Positions 10,267 to 18,853 are shown, numbered from the stretch's first letter. The stretch is 64,000 nucleotides of DNA from Rhodospirillum rubrum ATCC 11170 (GCF_000013085.1 NC_007643.1:3874501-3938500), one strand, 5' to 3'. Notes: a model not told the origin generated them from the sequence alone. A program made the numbers and translations.

Positions 10267-11186
10267 TCTTCCACGCCGTGGGCGCTGGAACGGGCCTTGG
10301 TCCATTTGCTGGCTTCGGCCAGGATCCATTCGCGGAAGGCCCGCACACCGGGGCGGGCGAGGTGGCCGGGGGGGCAGACCAGCCAGTATTTCATCGGGCT
10401 GGGCACGCGCAGGGTGAAGGGTTCGACCAGCCGCCCGGCCTTGAGGTCGTCTTCAACCATCACCGTGCGCCCCAGCATCACCCCCTGGCTTTCGATGCAG
10501 GCCTGGATGGCCAGGGCCGAATCGAGATAGCCCGGGCCCCGGGCCGGCCGCACGTCGAGGGCTCCGGCGGGGTCGAGCCAGGAGACCCAGGAAATCCCCA
10601 CGTCCTGGAGCAACAGGTGCTGGCTGAGGTCGGAGGGCTGGCGCAGCGGCCGGATGCCGCGCATCAGCGCCGGGCTGCACACCGGAAACAGTTCCTCTTC
10701 CAGCAACAGATCGGCATGGAGATCGTCGCCGACCTCGCGGGTCATGCGGATGGCGACATCGATGCCCTCGGTGGCGAAATTGACCAACTCGCGGGTGGTG
10801 TGCAGCCGGACCTCGATATCGGGATTGGCGTTGATGAAGCCGCCCAGGCGCTGGACCAGCCATTTGATGGCGAAGCTCGGCATGGTCGAGATCGTCAGCA
10901 TGCCGGCACGCGGATCATTGCGCACCAGCGCCGCCGTCGCCTCGGCGATTTCATCAAGGGCCTGACCGATGGCCAGGGCATAGACCTGACCGGCCTCGGT
11001 CATCACCACCTGCTTGTTGCGGCGGCGGAAAAGCGCCACGCCCAGCCAATCTTCCAACCCGCGGATCTGATGGCTGACGGCGGCCTGGGTGACCCCCAGA
11101 TCCTCGGCCGCCTGGGTGAACGACAGCCGTTTGGCCGCCGCGGTGAAGGCGCGCAAGGCGTTGAGCGGCGGCAGATCCCGGGGCAT
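10263..11186 (-). CDS. LysR-family transcriptional regulator (GcvA-like)
   Basis: A 307-residue LysR-type regulator. The N-terminal winged HTH (residues about 8-65) contains LSFTQAAEDLGVTQAAVSHQ and LEDWLGVALFRR, followed by the periplasmic-binding-protein-like effector domain. The motif pattern (PPLNALRAFTAAAKRLSFTQAA) is that of the GcvA/AmpR-like branch. It is transcribed away from the DUF1127 micro-gene. The shared 132-bp region contains a palindrome (11235-11249) that could be its operator. No metabolic gene sits beside it, so the inducer is unknown. Confidence 0.9.
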   Translation of the reverse strand: MPRDLPPLNALRAFTAAAKRLSFTQAAEDLGVTQAAVSHQIRGLEDWLGVALFRRRNKQVVMTEAGQVYALAIGQALDEIAEATAALVRNDPRAGMLTISTMPSFAIKWLVQRLGGFINANPDIEVRLHTTRELVNFATEGIDVAIRMTREVGDDLHADLLLEEELFPVCSPALMRGIRPLRQPSDLSQHLLLQDVGISWVSWLDPAGALDVRPARGPGYLDSALAIQACIESQGVMLGRTVMVEDDLKAGRLVEPFTLRVPSPMKYWLVCPPGHLARPGVRAFREWILAEASKWTKARSSAHGVED

Positions 11187-11234
11187 GGCCCACCTTCCTT
11201 CAGATTACTTTTTCTCATGCACTATGGGAGAATT

Positions 11235-11249
11235 ACTCGTTTGTCGAGT
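11235..11249. promoter_or_regulatory. Inverted repeat between lysR and the DUF1127 gene
   Basis: ACTCG, five bases, CGAGT: a perfect 15-bp dyad in the divergent intergenic region, about 48 bp upstream of the LysR start and 70 bp upstream of the DUF1127 start. The position suits a LysR-type operator controlling both genes; it is not a textbook T-N11-A box. Assignment is inferred from location. Confidence 0.35.
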
Positions 11250-11318
11250 CAAGGGGAAAAGCGCAGTATCCGGTCAACAAATGGTCCTCGAGACCTTTCC
11301 CCCACGAGGAGAGAACAC

Positions 11319-11525
11319 ATGTTTGCCCCCAACTCTGCTTATCAGAGTGTCTGGTCCGGATCGCTGTTCAGTCAGGCGGAATGGTGGCTGGTCCGCCAGT
11401 TCGACCGCCTTGCCGATCGCCGCGAGCGTCATGAAACCGCCGCCCTGCTTGGCGGCCTCGACGACCGTATGCTGGCCGATATCGGCTATGGCATCGAAGA
11501 CGATTACCGCACCACGCGCGGCTAA
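11319..11525 (+). CDS. DUF1127 small protein (YjiS-like)
   Basis: A 68-residue protein starting at the ATG at 11319, preceded by GAGGAGAG as a strong ribosome-binding site. The C-terminal part (HETAALLGGLDDRMLADIGY) matches the DUF1127/YjiS pattern of an arginine-rich helix followed by LxxLxDxxLxDIG. Members of this alphaproteobacterial family are short, basic and often induced by stress, phosphate limitation or stationary phase, and some bind RNA or other proteins; the function of this one is unknown. A longer reading frame from 10278 in the same phase runs antisense through lysR and is discounted. A GC-rich hairpin follows the stop. Confidence 0.8.
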   Translation: MFAPNSAYQSVWSGSLFSQAEWWLVRQFDRLADRRERHETAALLGGLDDRMLADIGYGIEDDYRTTRG

Positions 11526-11534
11526 AAAACAGAT

Positions 11535-11568
11535 GGGCGAACGGCTTGGGACAAGCCGCCGTTCGCCC
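11535..11568. terminator. Hairpin after the DUF1127 gene
   Basis: GGGCGAACGGC pairs with GCCGTTCGCCC around a 12-base loop. There is no T-run on the plus side. Six A residues just before the stem would give a U-run only for minus-strand transcription. It may stabilise the 3' end of the micro-gene mRNA or stop antisense transcription into it. Confidence 0.45.
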
Positions 11569-11621
11569 CGACAAGGCCCGTTCTTCGGCTTGGCCCCGGG
11601 CCTGTTTCGGTAAGGCGTTCC

Positions 11622-12557
11622 ATTCTGGGCAATCTGCTTCTTTACCTCGCCACCATCCTTATCTGGGGAACCACGTGGCTGGGCATCGTTTTCCAGCTTG
11701 GCGTGGTCGATCCGGCGGTGTCGCTGGTCTGGCGATTCGGCTTGGCCTCTCTGATCATGGTTGCCTGGGCGCTGGCGCGCGGGCAGTCCTTGCGCTTTTC
11801 CCTGCGCGATCACGCTTGGCTCGCCCTTCAGGGCATCAGCCTGTTTTGCGCCAATTATCTGCTGATCTATACGGCCACCGGCCTGCTGCGAAGCGGACTG
11901 GTCGCCGTTGCCTGTTCGACCATCGTGGCGATGAACATCGTGCTCGGCGCGGCGTTCTTCGGCCAGCCGATCCGCCCCCGGGTGGCCGCCGGGGCCGGCC
12001 TGGGGCTGGTGGGGATCACCCTGGTCTTCTCGCCGGAATTCTCCCATCTGTCCTTGGGCGACGAAGCCTTGCGCGGCTTTGTCTTCTGCCTGATCGGCAC
12101 CGCCTTCGCTTCGCTGGGGAATTTGCTTGCGGGCCGCAACCAGCGTACCGGCATCGGCGTGCTCGCCGGCTCCGGCCTGGGCATGGGTTATGGCGCGCTG
12201 GCGATGGCGCTGTTCGCCGCGCTCTCGGGCAAGGCCTTCCTCATTGATCTGTCGCTGCCTTACCTGGGGTCGCTGCTCTATCTGGCGGTCTTCGGCTCGG
12301 TCATCGCCTTTGGCTGCTATCTGACCCTGCTTGGACGGATCGGCGCCGATCGCGCCTCTTATTGCGCGGTGGTCTATCCGGTGGTCGCCCTGGGGCTGTC
12401 GACGGCGTTTGAGGGCTATCGGTGGAGCGCGGCCGGAGCGGCCGGGCTGGCGCTGGTGCTGGCGGGCAATCTGTTGATCCTGCGCCGCCCCGGCGCCGCC
12501 GCGCCGGGGGCGGGCTCGCTTACCACAAGCCTATCCCCCCGGGGCGGTGGCCGATAA
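11622..12557 (+). CDS. EamA/DMT-family transporter (start codon uncertain)
   Basis: A drug/metabolite transporter of the EamA family, with about ten hydrophobic segments arranged as two repeats, usually an exporter of amino acids or other metabolites. The first standard start is GTG at 11703. However, the same frame stays open upstream and encodes the expected first helix, LLLYLATILIWGTTWLGIVF, which almost all family members have. The only start-like codons that include it are ATT at 11622 (AAGG six bases upstream) and CTG at 11625. I therefore annotate from 11622 (311 aa) as a likely rare start. If GTG 11703 is used, the protein (284 aa) would lack helix 1. The stop lies 9 bp from the convergent oxidoreductase. 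Confidence 0.75.
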   Translation: MLGNLLLYLATILIWGTTWLGIVFQLGVVDPAVSLVWRFGLASLIMVAWALARGQSLRFSLRDHAWLALQGISLFCANYLLIYTATGLLRSGLVAVACSTIVAMNIVLGAAFFGQPIRPRVAAGAGLGLVGITLVFSPEFSHLSLGDEALRGFVFCLIGTAFASLGNLLAGRNQRTGIGVLAGSGLGMGYGALAMALFAALSGKAFLIDLSLPYLGSLLYLAVFGSVIAFGCYLTLLGRIGADRASYCAVVYPVVALGLSTAFEGYRWSAAGAAGLALVLAGNLLILRRPGAAAPGAGSLTTSLSPRGGGR

Positions 12558-12566
12558 CACCGGCGG

Positions 12567-13544
12567 TCAATCGGGGATCAGCACGGCCTTGCCGATGATC
12601 TTGCGCTCCCGGAGGGCGGCCAGGGCCTCGGCGGCCTGGGACAGCGCGAAGCGCGCCCCGACATGGGGGGTGACCAGCCCGCGATCCCACCACGACACCA
12701 CGTCTTCCATCGATTCGCGAACCCGCTGCTCGGCGATCTGGCGATAGCCGCCCCAATTGAAGCCGATGACCGTGATGTTCTTGACCAGCAACAGATTGGC
12801 CGGGGGCGTCGGAATGGCGCCGCTGGCGAAACCGACCACCAGGATGCGACCGTCGGGCGCCGTGCAGCGCAGCGAGGCGTCGAAGACATCGCCGCCCACC
12901 GGATCATAGACGACATCGACGCCGCGCCCACCGGTCAGTTCGCGCACCCGGGCCTTGATGTTCTCGTTCCGATGATCGATGCCGTAATCGGCGCCGTGCT
13001 GGCGGGCGATCTCCAGGCGATCGGCGCCGCCGGCGGTGGCGATCACCGTCGCCCCCAAAGCCTTGGCGCATTCCACCGCCGTCAGCCCAACGCCGCCGGC
13101 CGCGCCGTGGATCAGGACGATTTCGCCCGGCCGCAGCCGGCAGCGGTCGGTCAGACCGAAATGCGAGGTGCCATAGGCGATGGGAAAGCCGCCGGCGGCC
13201 AAAAGGTCCATGCGGTCGGTCAAGGCGTGGACGTCGCGGGCCGGCGCCACCACCTGATCGGCATAGCCGCCCTGATCAAGGATGGCCATCACCCGTTGTC
13301 CCGGCCGCAGGTCAAGCACCTCGGGGCCGACCTCCAGGATATCCCCGGCGACCTCGAACCCGGGAATGAACGGCGGACGGGGACGGATCTGATACTGTCC
13401 GGCGATGAAAAGCCCATCGGCGAAATTGATCCCGGCGGCGCGAACCCGGATGCGCACGCCATCGGGCGGCAGCGGCGGATCGGGCAGATCCGCCACCCGC
13501 AAGACGTCGGGCGGTCCGAAAGCATCGCAGACCATGGCGCGCAT
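12567..13544 (-). CDS. NAD(P)H:quinone oxidoreductase, zinc-free MDR family
   Basis: A 325-residue medium-chain dehydrogenase/reductase. The GroES-like N-terminal domain has AAGINFADGLFIAGQY. The Rossmann domain has HGAAGGVGLTAVECAKALGA (about residues 145-164), the AAGGVG form of quinone reductases. The zinc-ligand cysteines of alcohol dehydrogenases are absent, so this is the QOR/zeta-crystallin subgroup, expected to reduce quinones or enones with NADPH. It is convergent with the EamA gene and divergent from the RNA methylase 126 bp away. The physiological substrate cannot be read from sequence. Confidence 0.88.
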   Translation of the reverse strand: MRAMVCDAFGPPDVLRVADLPDPPLPPDGVRIRVRAAGINFADGLFIAGQYQIRPRPPFIPGFEVAGDILEVGPEVLDLRPGQRVMAILDQGGYADQVVAPARDVHALTDRMDLLAAGGFPIAYGTSHFGLTDRCRLRPGEIVLIHGAAGGVGLTAVECAKALGATVIATAGGADRLEIARQHGADYGIDHRNENIKARVRELTGGRGVDVVYDPVGGDVFDASLRCTAPDGRILVVGFASGAIPTPPANLLLVKNITVIGFNWGGYRQIAEQRVRESMEDVVSWWDRGLVTPHVGARFALSQAAEALAALRERKIIGKAVLIPD

Positions 13545-13669
13545 CGGCGGTCTCCGTTAAGTAAGGATCGAGAAACGCCCGGACGGGGCTCCCCCTGTCC
13601 TTCCATGATGCGGATAACCCGCGCGCGCCGCAACCCGCTGTTCGGCTTCTTCAATCGGGGACTTTAACG

Positions 13670-14281
13670 ATGACCACCGCGCTTCGCGGCTATTTTGGAC
13701 TTGGCGTCGAAGGGGTAAGCAAGCCCTATAACGTCGGCAATGTCTTTCGCACCGCCCATGCCTTCGGCGCCAGCTTCGTCTTCACCGTCGCGGCCAATTA
13801 CCGCCAGGAGGAGGGGGCGAAGGTCGACACCTCCGACGCCCTGGCCTCCTTGCCGTTCTATCGCTTCGGCGAGGTCGACGACATGATGCTGCCCAAGGGC
13901 TGCAAACTGGTCGGGCTGGAGATCGTGCCCGAGTCGATCGACCTGCCCAGTTTCCGCCATCCGTCCTGCGCCGCCTATGTGCTGGGCGCCGAACGCCACG
14001 GCCTGTCGCCGGCGATGCTGGCGCGCTGCGACCATGTGGTTAAAATTCCCATGCGCTTCTCGATCAATCTCGGTATGGCCGGGGCGATCGTTCTTTATGA
14101 CCGGCTGATCACCGTGGGACGCTTCGCCCCGCGCCCGGTTCGGTCGGGCGGACCGACCGAGGCCCTGGATACCCCGGTGCATGGCGGACCGTTTTTCCGG
14201 GCCTCGGGGGCGGCCCATCTGGAGCGCTGGCGGGCGGCGCCGCCGCTGAACGAGGTGGCGGAGGCCCGTGAAAAAGATTAA
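13670..14281 (+). CDS. SpoU/TrmH-family RNA 2'-O-methyltransferase
   Basis: A 203-residue SPOUT methyltransferase expected to methylate a ribose 2'-OH in tRNA or rRNA. The SPOUT knot motifs are visible: AYVLGAERHGLS near residue 102 and VKIPMRFSINLGMAGAIVLYDR near residue 124 (motif 3 usually reads IPM..v.SLNvs.A). The early NVGNVFRTAHAFGA (residues 22-35) is the usual Asn/Arg motif 1. The C-terminal 45 residues (RSGGPTEALDTP onward) form an extra tail of unknown role. No partner gene indicates which RNA is modified. Confidence 0.85.
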   Translation: MTTALRGYFGLGVEGVSKPYNVGNVFRTAHAFGASFVFTVAANYRQEEGAKVDTSDALASLPFYRFGEVDDMMLPKGCKLVGLEIVPESIDLPSFRHPSCAAYVLGAERHGLSPAMLARCDHVVKIPMRFSINLGMAGAIVLYDRLITVGRFAPRPVRSGGPTEALDTPVHGGPFFRASGAAHLERWRAAPPLNEVAEAREKD

Positions 14282-14414
14282 CCACGGGTTGACGCGGGCC
14301 CTCTCGCCTGTTTGCATGGCGCCTCAGCCATATCCTGAACATAGTCCTGGCCCAGGCTGCGGGCTCGGTCACGTCCGCGACCTCCCGGACATAACAGTGG
14401 AGAACAGGCACGCC

Positions 14415-14936
14415 ATGTTGGCACGCAAAACAGTCCGTCTCGGGCTTCTGATGGGGTTCCTCACCCTTGGCACCACCGCCCCCGCCCTGGCCCAGCAGGT
14501 AAACACCCTTGGCACGTCCCAGGATTGGACGGCCTATACGATGACTGAAAACGGCCAGAAAGTGTGCTACGTCGCCTCTCAGCCCAAGAAGGACGAGGGC
14601 AATTACACCGCGCGCGGCGATATCTACGCGCTGATCACCCATCGTCCGGCCCGCGGACAATTCGGCGTTGTCACCATTTACGCCGGCTATCCCTATAAAT
14701 CCGGGTCATCGGTTGATCTGGAAATCGATAAGACCGGGTTCCAGCTTTTCACCGAGGGCGAAACCGCCTGGGCCAGCGACGAGATGGACAAGAAGATCGT
14801 CGCGGCGATGAAGCGCGGCACCTCGATGGTGGTCAAGGGCACCTCGTCAAAGGGCACGGCGACGCGCGATACCTATTCCCTGCGTGGCATCACCGCCGCC
14901 CTCGGCACCATTGATAAAGCCTGCGGGTCCCGCTAG
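14415..14936 (+). CDS. IalB-like (invasion-associated locus B) periplasmic protein
   Basis: A 173-residue exported protein. An N-terminal signal peptide (KTVRLGLLMGFLTLGTTAPALA, about residues 4-25) precedes a domain resembling the IalB family: W..Y.......CYVAS near residue 35-50, followed by KG.SSKGTATRDTYSLRGITAALG. The family is widespread in alphaproteobacteria; the name comes from Bartonella, and in free-living species the role is unclear. The ATG at 14415 is preceded by GGAGAA. A longer frame from 14268 begins inside the methylase gene and lacks a signal peptide. The last eight codons form the first unit of a 29-bp tandem repeat. Confidence 0.82.
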   Translation: MLARKTVRLGLLMGFLTLGTTAPALAQQVNTLGTSQDWTAYTMTENGQKVCYVASQPKKDEGNYTARGDIYALITHRPARGQFGVVTIYAGYPYKSGSSVDLEIDKTGFQLFTEGETAWASDEMDKKIVAAMKRGTSMVVKGTSSKGTATRDTYSLRGITAALGTIDKACGSR

Positions 14937-15028
14937 GCGGTGATAAAGCCTGCGAATCCCGCTAGGCGGTGATAAAGCCTGCGAATCCCGCTAAGCGGCG
15001 ATAAAGCCAGCGGATCCCGCTAGGCGGC
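14913..15028. repeat. 29-bp tandem repeat, four copies, spanning two convergent gene ends
   Basis: Four head-to-tail units of 29 bp (14913-14941, 14942-14970, 14971-14999, 15000-15028) of the type gataaagcctgcgaatcccg plus ctaggcggt, with a few substitutions each. Unit 1 is the coding 3' end of the IalB-like gene including its stop. Unit 4 carries the stop and last codons of the convergent GGDEF gene. Each unit thus keeps a TAG or TAA in the IalB frame and a reverse stop preceded by codons resembling the GGDEF C-terminus. The array is a tandem duplication of the junction where the two genes meet. Confidence 0.92.
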
Positions 15029-16366
15029 GATCACCCGGTTGCGGCCGGCGGATTTGGCCCGATACAGGGCTTCGTCGGCCGCCTGCAGCAGCGTATCGAT
15101 GGTGGTGCCGTGGGTCCCCAGTTCGGCCAAGCCGATGCTGACGGTGAATTCAACCTCGCCCGACGGGCAGGGAACCCGCAAGTTGGCCAGGGTCTGGCGC
15201 AGACGGTCGGCCAGAAGCATCGCCGAAGCCAGGGCGGTATGGGGCAGGATCAGGGCGAATTCCTCGCCGCCCATCCGTCCCAGGACATCGGAGGCGCGCA
15301 GCGCGCCGTGGACGGTGGCGACAAAGGTTTTGAGCGCCTCGTCGCCGGTGGCATGGCCATGCTGGTCGTTGACCCGCTTGAAGTGGTCGATGTCGGCCAG
15401 GGCCACGGTCACCGGTTCGCCATGGCGCTGGGCGAGGGCGAGATCGCGCCGCGCCGCCTCCATGAAGGCCCGGCGATTGAGCGCTCCGGTCAAGGGATCG
15501 GTGGTGGCCAGTCGGCGCAGCGCCTCTTCCATGCGCTTTTGCTCGGTGATGTCGGTGATGACCGCCACCAGCCCGACGGCTTGGCCGGCGGCGTCGGTCA
15601 GCACGGCCTTGTTGTAGATCATCGTCCGCGCCCGGCCCTCGGCATCGGCGAAGACCGCTTCATAGGAAACGTTCCCACCCTTGGCCATAAGCTCCGCGTC
15701 GAGCCGTTCGGTGCGGCTGGAGAAGGCCGCGTCGGTTAGATCGGCAACCGTCAGGCCGAACATGTCGGTGCGATGGTCGCGGCCGTGAAGGGCGGCGAAA
15801 GCGGCGTTGCAGCCGCGAATCCTGCCCTCGAGGTCCTGGTGGAAAAACGGATTGGGAATGGTGGCGATCAGCGTCTGCAAGAAGCGCCGGCCCTCGTCGG
15901 CGTCCAGGCGCGCTGTTTCAAGCTGTTCGCGTTCGGCGTTCAGATCCTCGGCCAGGGCCACCAGCTCAACGGCCTGATTTTCCAATTGCGCCCGGTTGAA
16001 CTCCAACTCGCTTTCGTGGGTTACCCGCTCGGTGGCGTCCACAACGGCGATCTGCACCACGTCGCGCTCCGCCCAACGGCCAAGGGCGGCGCTGAAATCA
16101 AGCCACAGGGTGGCGTTGTCGGCGCGCACCACCTCAAGGCGCTGCGAAGCGCGCTGGCTTTGATGGGAGAACAGCCGATGGGTCATGTCGAGCAGGACTT
16201 GGCGGTTGTCCTCGGGCAGGAAGCGTTCCAGCCCCGCCGGCCGCAGCAAGGTGTCGGCGTCGGGCAGGCCAAGCAGGCGCAGGAATTCACGATTGGCATA
16301 GAGCGGGCGCAGCGTCGAATCGACGATCAGCACGCCATTGAGCAGGCGATCGATCAGCTCGCCCAT
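15020..16366 (-). CDS. PAS-PAS diguanylate cyclase (GGDEF)
   Basis: A 448-residue soluble diguanylate cyclase making cyclic di-GMP from two GTP. PAS domains lie at about residues 5-115 and 160-275, with a short coiled region (ALAEDLNAEREQLETARL) between them. The GGDEF domain (from 285) has TTDPLTGALNRRAF, the active-site GGEEF at 366-370 and an inhibitory I-site RASD at 357-360 with the correct five-residue spacing. It should therefore be active and product-inhibited. The frame is open to 16543, but the added 59 residues are Arg/Gly-rich and unlike a PAS start, so I use the ATG at 16366; this start is moderately sure. The C-terminal codons lie in the 29-bp repeat. The 189 bp upstream of it hold nothing I recognise. 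Confidence 0.87.
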   Translation of the reverse strand: MGELIDRLLNGVLIVDSTLRPLYANREFLRLLGLPDADTLLRPAGLERFLPEDNRQVLLDMTHRLFSHQSQRASQRLEVVRADNATLWLDFSAALGRWAERDVVQIAVVDATERVTHESELEFNRAQLENQAVELVALAEDLNAEREQLETARLDADEGRRFLQTLIATIPNPFFHQDLEGRIRGCNAAFAALHGRDHRTDMFGLTVADLTDAAFSSRTERLDAELMAKGGNVSYEAVFADAEGRARTMIYNKAVLTDAAGQAVGLVAVITDITEQKRMEEALRRLATTDPLTGALNRRAFMEAARRDLALAQRHGEPVTVALADIDHFKRVNDQHGHATGDEALKTFVATVHGALRASDVLGRMGGEEFALILPHTALASAMLLADRLRQTLANLRVPCPSGEVEFTVSIGLAELGTHGTTIDTLLQAADEALYRAKSAGRNRVIAA

Positions 16367-16555
16367 GGCATCGGCAGCCCTGGTTCGCCTGACCCCCGGC
16401 CAAGGACGGTTCGCGCCGCGCAGCCGTTTGTGTCCTCCCCGGACCCCCTCGCTCACTCTTCCCACCGTCCCGTTGCGACTCCGTACCAGTCGCCTCATAA
16501 CATGGCGCTCCCCGGCCGTCATCCCGGGGCGTGGACTTCCCACCGAGGTCTTTCT

Positions 16556-17509
16556 CTAAAGCAGCCTTTGGTCGATGGTTTCCCAGACTTGATCCACCGG
16601 AAGCCGGGCCAGATCATCGCGGCGCAGCACGGTGACGGCGCGGCCGCGCGGGGCGCAGAGCGCCGGATCCGACGAGTCGGAAAACAGCACGACCGAGGGG
16701 CAGCCGGCGGCGGCCAGCAGATGCATCGGGCCGGTATCATTGCCCACGGCGCAGACCGCCCGCCGTCCGAGACCGGCGATATCAAGCAAGCTGGTGCGGT
16801 TGAGAAGATCGATCGCCAAGGGGCATGATTGGCGGATTTGCGCCGCTTCGGCCGCTTCCGCCGCCGTGCCGAGAAGAACCGGCGTGACCCCGGAGGCCGC
16901 CAGGCGCCCGGCCAGGGCGCCAAAGGACGCCGCCGGCCAGCGCTTGCGCGGCCGATGGGGGGCGCCACCGGGAACCAGCAGGGCAAAACGGTCGGGAAGG
17001 GCGTCAAGAAGCGCCCGATCAGGCGACGGCACCCAGGAAAGATCGGGCGGAAGCAGGGGATCTGGCGGGGTGATCCCGGCCATATCCAATTGCTCGGCCT
17101 GACGCTCCAGGGTGTGCATCGAGTCGCGGTGGGGATTGGCATGGGGGTGGGAACAGCCTGGGGCGATTCCCGACCATTGCGGCCCCCCATCCCACCGGCG
17201 CATCAGCCGGAAATAAAAGGCGCTGCGATCGGCCGTCTGCAAATCATAGACCCGGTCGAAGCGCGGGGCGCGCAGGCGGCGCGCCAAGCGCAGAACGGCC
17301 AAGGGATTGGTCAGCTTCGGCCGCTCGTCGATCATCACCTCGTCGAAATAGGGGCAGGCCTCGGCCAGCGACCGGTAGGGCGCGGTGGTCAGCACGGTGA
17401 GGGTATCACCGGCATGGGCGCGCCGGATCATGGCGCAGGCGGCCAGGGCCTGGACGAAATCGCCCAGGGCCGAAAGCTTGATGATCAGGATGGCGCGCCG
17501 GGCGCTCAT
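16556..17509 (-). CDS. Glycosyltransferase family 9 (heptosyltransferase-like)
   Basis: A 317-residue GT9 protein, the family of ADP-heptose:LPS heptosyltransferases acting at the cytoplasmic face of the inner membrane in lipopolysaccharide core assembly. It begins ILIIKLSALGDFVQALA, the diagnostic (R/K)LSxxGDxxxxxP-like motif. The C-terminal domain has VPGGAPHRPRKRWP and VCAVGNDTGPMHLLAAAGCP (nucleotide-sugar site, conserved D-T-G-P-M-H). ATG 17509 is preferred; ATG 17545 would add 12 residues and overlap the upstream GT4 gene. With that gene 13 bp upstream it forms a glycan-assembly pair. Donor and acceptor cannot be assigned. Confidence 0.88.
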   Translation of the reverse strand: MSARRAILIIKLSALGDFVQALAACAMIRRAHAGDTLTVLTTAPYRSLAEACPYFDEVMIDERPKLTNPLAVLRLARRLRAPRFDRVYDLQTADRSAFYFRLMRRWDGGPQWSGIAPGCSHPHANPHRDSMHTLERQAEQLDMAGITPPDPLLPPDLSWVPSPDRALLDALPDRFALLVPGGAPHRPRKRWPAASFGALAGRLAASGVTPVLLGTAAEAAEAAQIRQSCPLAIDLLNRTSLLDIAGLGRRAVCAVGNDTGPMHLLAAAGCPSVVLFSDSSDPALCAPRGRAVTVLRRDDLARLPVDQVWETIDQRLL

Positions 17510-17522
17510 CGCCAAAAGAGCG

Positions 17523-18821
17523 TCATGCCCCCTCCCACCGATCATCGACTCCGGCGCCCTCGGCTTGGCCTTCCGTCACCGCTCGCAGGGGCGGCGGATC
17601 GAGCGGCGGCAGATCGAACAGCAATTCCCCATAGACCGCCAGGGTGCGTTCGGTCATCGACTGCTTGGAAAAACAGCGGCGAACGTGATCGATGGCGGCT
17701 TCGGCCACCGATTGCCGACTGGCCTCGTCCATCGACAGCGCCTGATCCAGGGCCTCGGCCAGGGCCTCGGCATCGCCCGGCGGCACCAGCCAGCCGGTGG
17801 CCCCGGTCTTTAGGATCTCGGGGGCGGCGCCATGGGCGGGGGCGATCACCGGCCGGCCCATCGCCTGCCCCTCGGCCACCACCCGGCCGAAGGCTTCGGG
17901 GTCGGTCGAGGCCGAGACCACGACATCGGTGACCATATAGGCCGCCGCCATGTCGTCGCAGTCGTCGACGATATGCACCTGATCGGCGACGCCGCGCTTG
18001 CGGGCCAGGGCGATCAGCGAATCGCGATAGCCCACGCGCCCCTGATCCGAACCGACCAGCAAACAGCGCACATCGCGGCGCTTCAGGCGGGCCAGGGCCT
18101 CGATCAGCACCGACTGGCCCTTCCAGCGGGTCAAGCGACCGGGCAGCATCACCACCGGGGCGCCATCGGCCAGCCGCCAGCGCGTACACAGGCGGATCAT
18201 CCGTTCGGCGCTGACCCGGTCGGGATTGAAGACATCGATATCGATGCCGCGATGGACGACGCGGATCAGGCTGTCGTCCATCTCATAGGTGGCGCGGATG
18301 TGATCGGCGATGAAATGGGAAATGGCGATCACCCGGTCGCCCTGGGTCATGACCTTGTTATAGGCCAGTTTGGCGCCGAAGGGGCCGGGGGTATAGGTGC
18401 CATGGAAGGTGGTGACGAAGGGCACCCCCGCCCGCCGCGCCGCCCACAGGGCGCTCCACGCCGGGGCGCGCGAGCGTGCATGGACCAGCCACACCCCTTC
18501 GCGCTCGATCAGCTTGGTCAGGGTGCGGGCGTTGCGCCGGATCGCCAAGGGGTTCTTGGTCTTGAGCGGCAAGGTGATGTGATCGGCGCCGACACGTTCA
18601 AGTTCGCGCACCATCGGCCCGCCGGCCGAGGCGACCACCGCCCGCCAGCCGGCGGCGACCAGGGCGGCGGCCATATCCACCGTGCCGCGCTCCACCCCCC
18701 CCGTCACCAGTTCGGGAAGGACTTGAAGCACGGTCGGAATACCGGTGCGACGCCAATCCGCGGCGCCCTCCGAGGTCCCCGGTTGGTCGGGGCGCCCGAG
18801 GCTGTTACTTTGAGTGAGCAC
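17523..18821 (-). CDS. Glycosyltransferase family 4
   Basis: A 432-residue GT-B retaining glycosyltransferase. The N-terminal domain contains LPELVTGGVERGTVDMAAAL, the acceptor-side glycine loop. The C-terminal domain has MLPGRLTRWKGQSVLIEAL and the donor-site ASTDPEAFGRVVAEGQAMG (E-x7-E motif of GT4), then GWLVPPGDAEALAEAL. It is transcribed together with the GT9 gene that follows at 13 bp, pointing to LPS core or another surface glycan. A divergent hydrolase gene starts 32 bp from its start codon, so their promoters must overlap. Confidence 0.9.
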   Translation of the reverse strand: MLTQSNSLGRPDQPGTSEGAADWRRTGIPTVLQVLPELVTGGVERGTVDMAAALVAAGWRAVVASAGGPMVRELERVGADHITLPLKTKNPLAIRRNARTLTKLIEREGVWLVHARSRAPAWSALWAARRAGVPFVTTFHGTYTPGPFGAKLAYNKVMTQGDRVIAISHFIADHIRATYEMDDSLIRVVHRGIDIDVFNPDRVSAERMIRLCTRWRLADGAPVVMLPGRLTRWKGQSVLIEALARLKRRDVRCLLVGSDQGRVGYRDSLIALARKRGVADQVHIVDDCDDMAAAYMVTDVVVSASTDPEAFGRVVAEGQAMGRPVIAPAHGAAPEILKTGATGWLVPPGDAEALAEALDQALSMDEASRQSVAEAAIDHVRRCFSKQSMTERTLAVYGELLFDLPPLDPPPLRAVTEGQAEGAGVDDRWEGA

Positions 18822-18853
18822 TGTTATTTCGGAACCTGTCAGGGAAAAAGGCC

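Noticed and set aside
14268-14414. Longer start for the IalB-like protein
   Set aside because: It would begin inside the RNA methylase gene and bury the signal peptide. The ATG at 14415 has its own ribosome-binding site.
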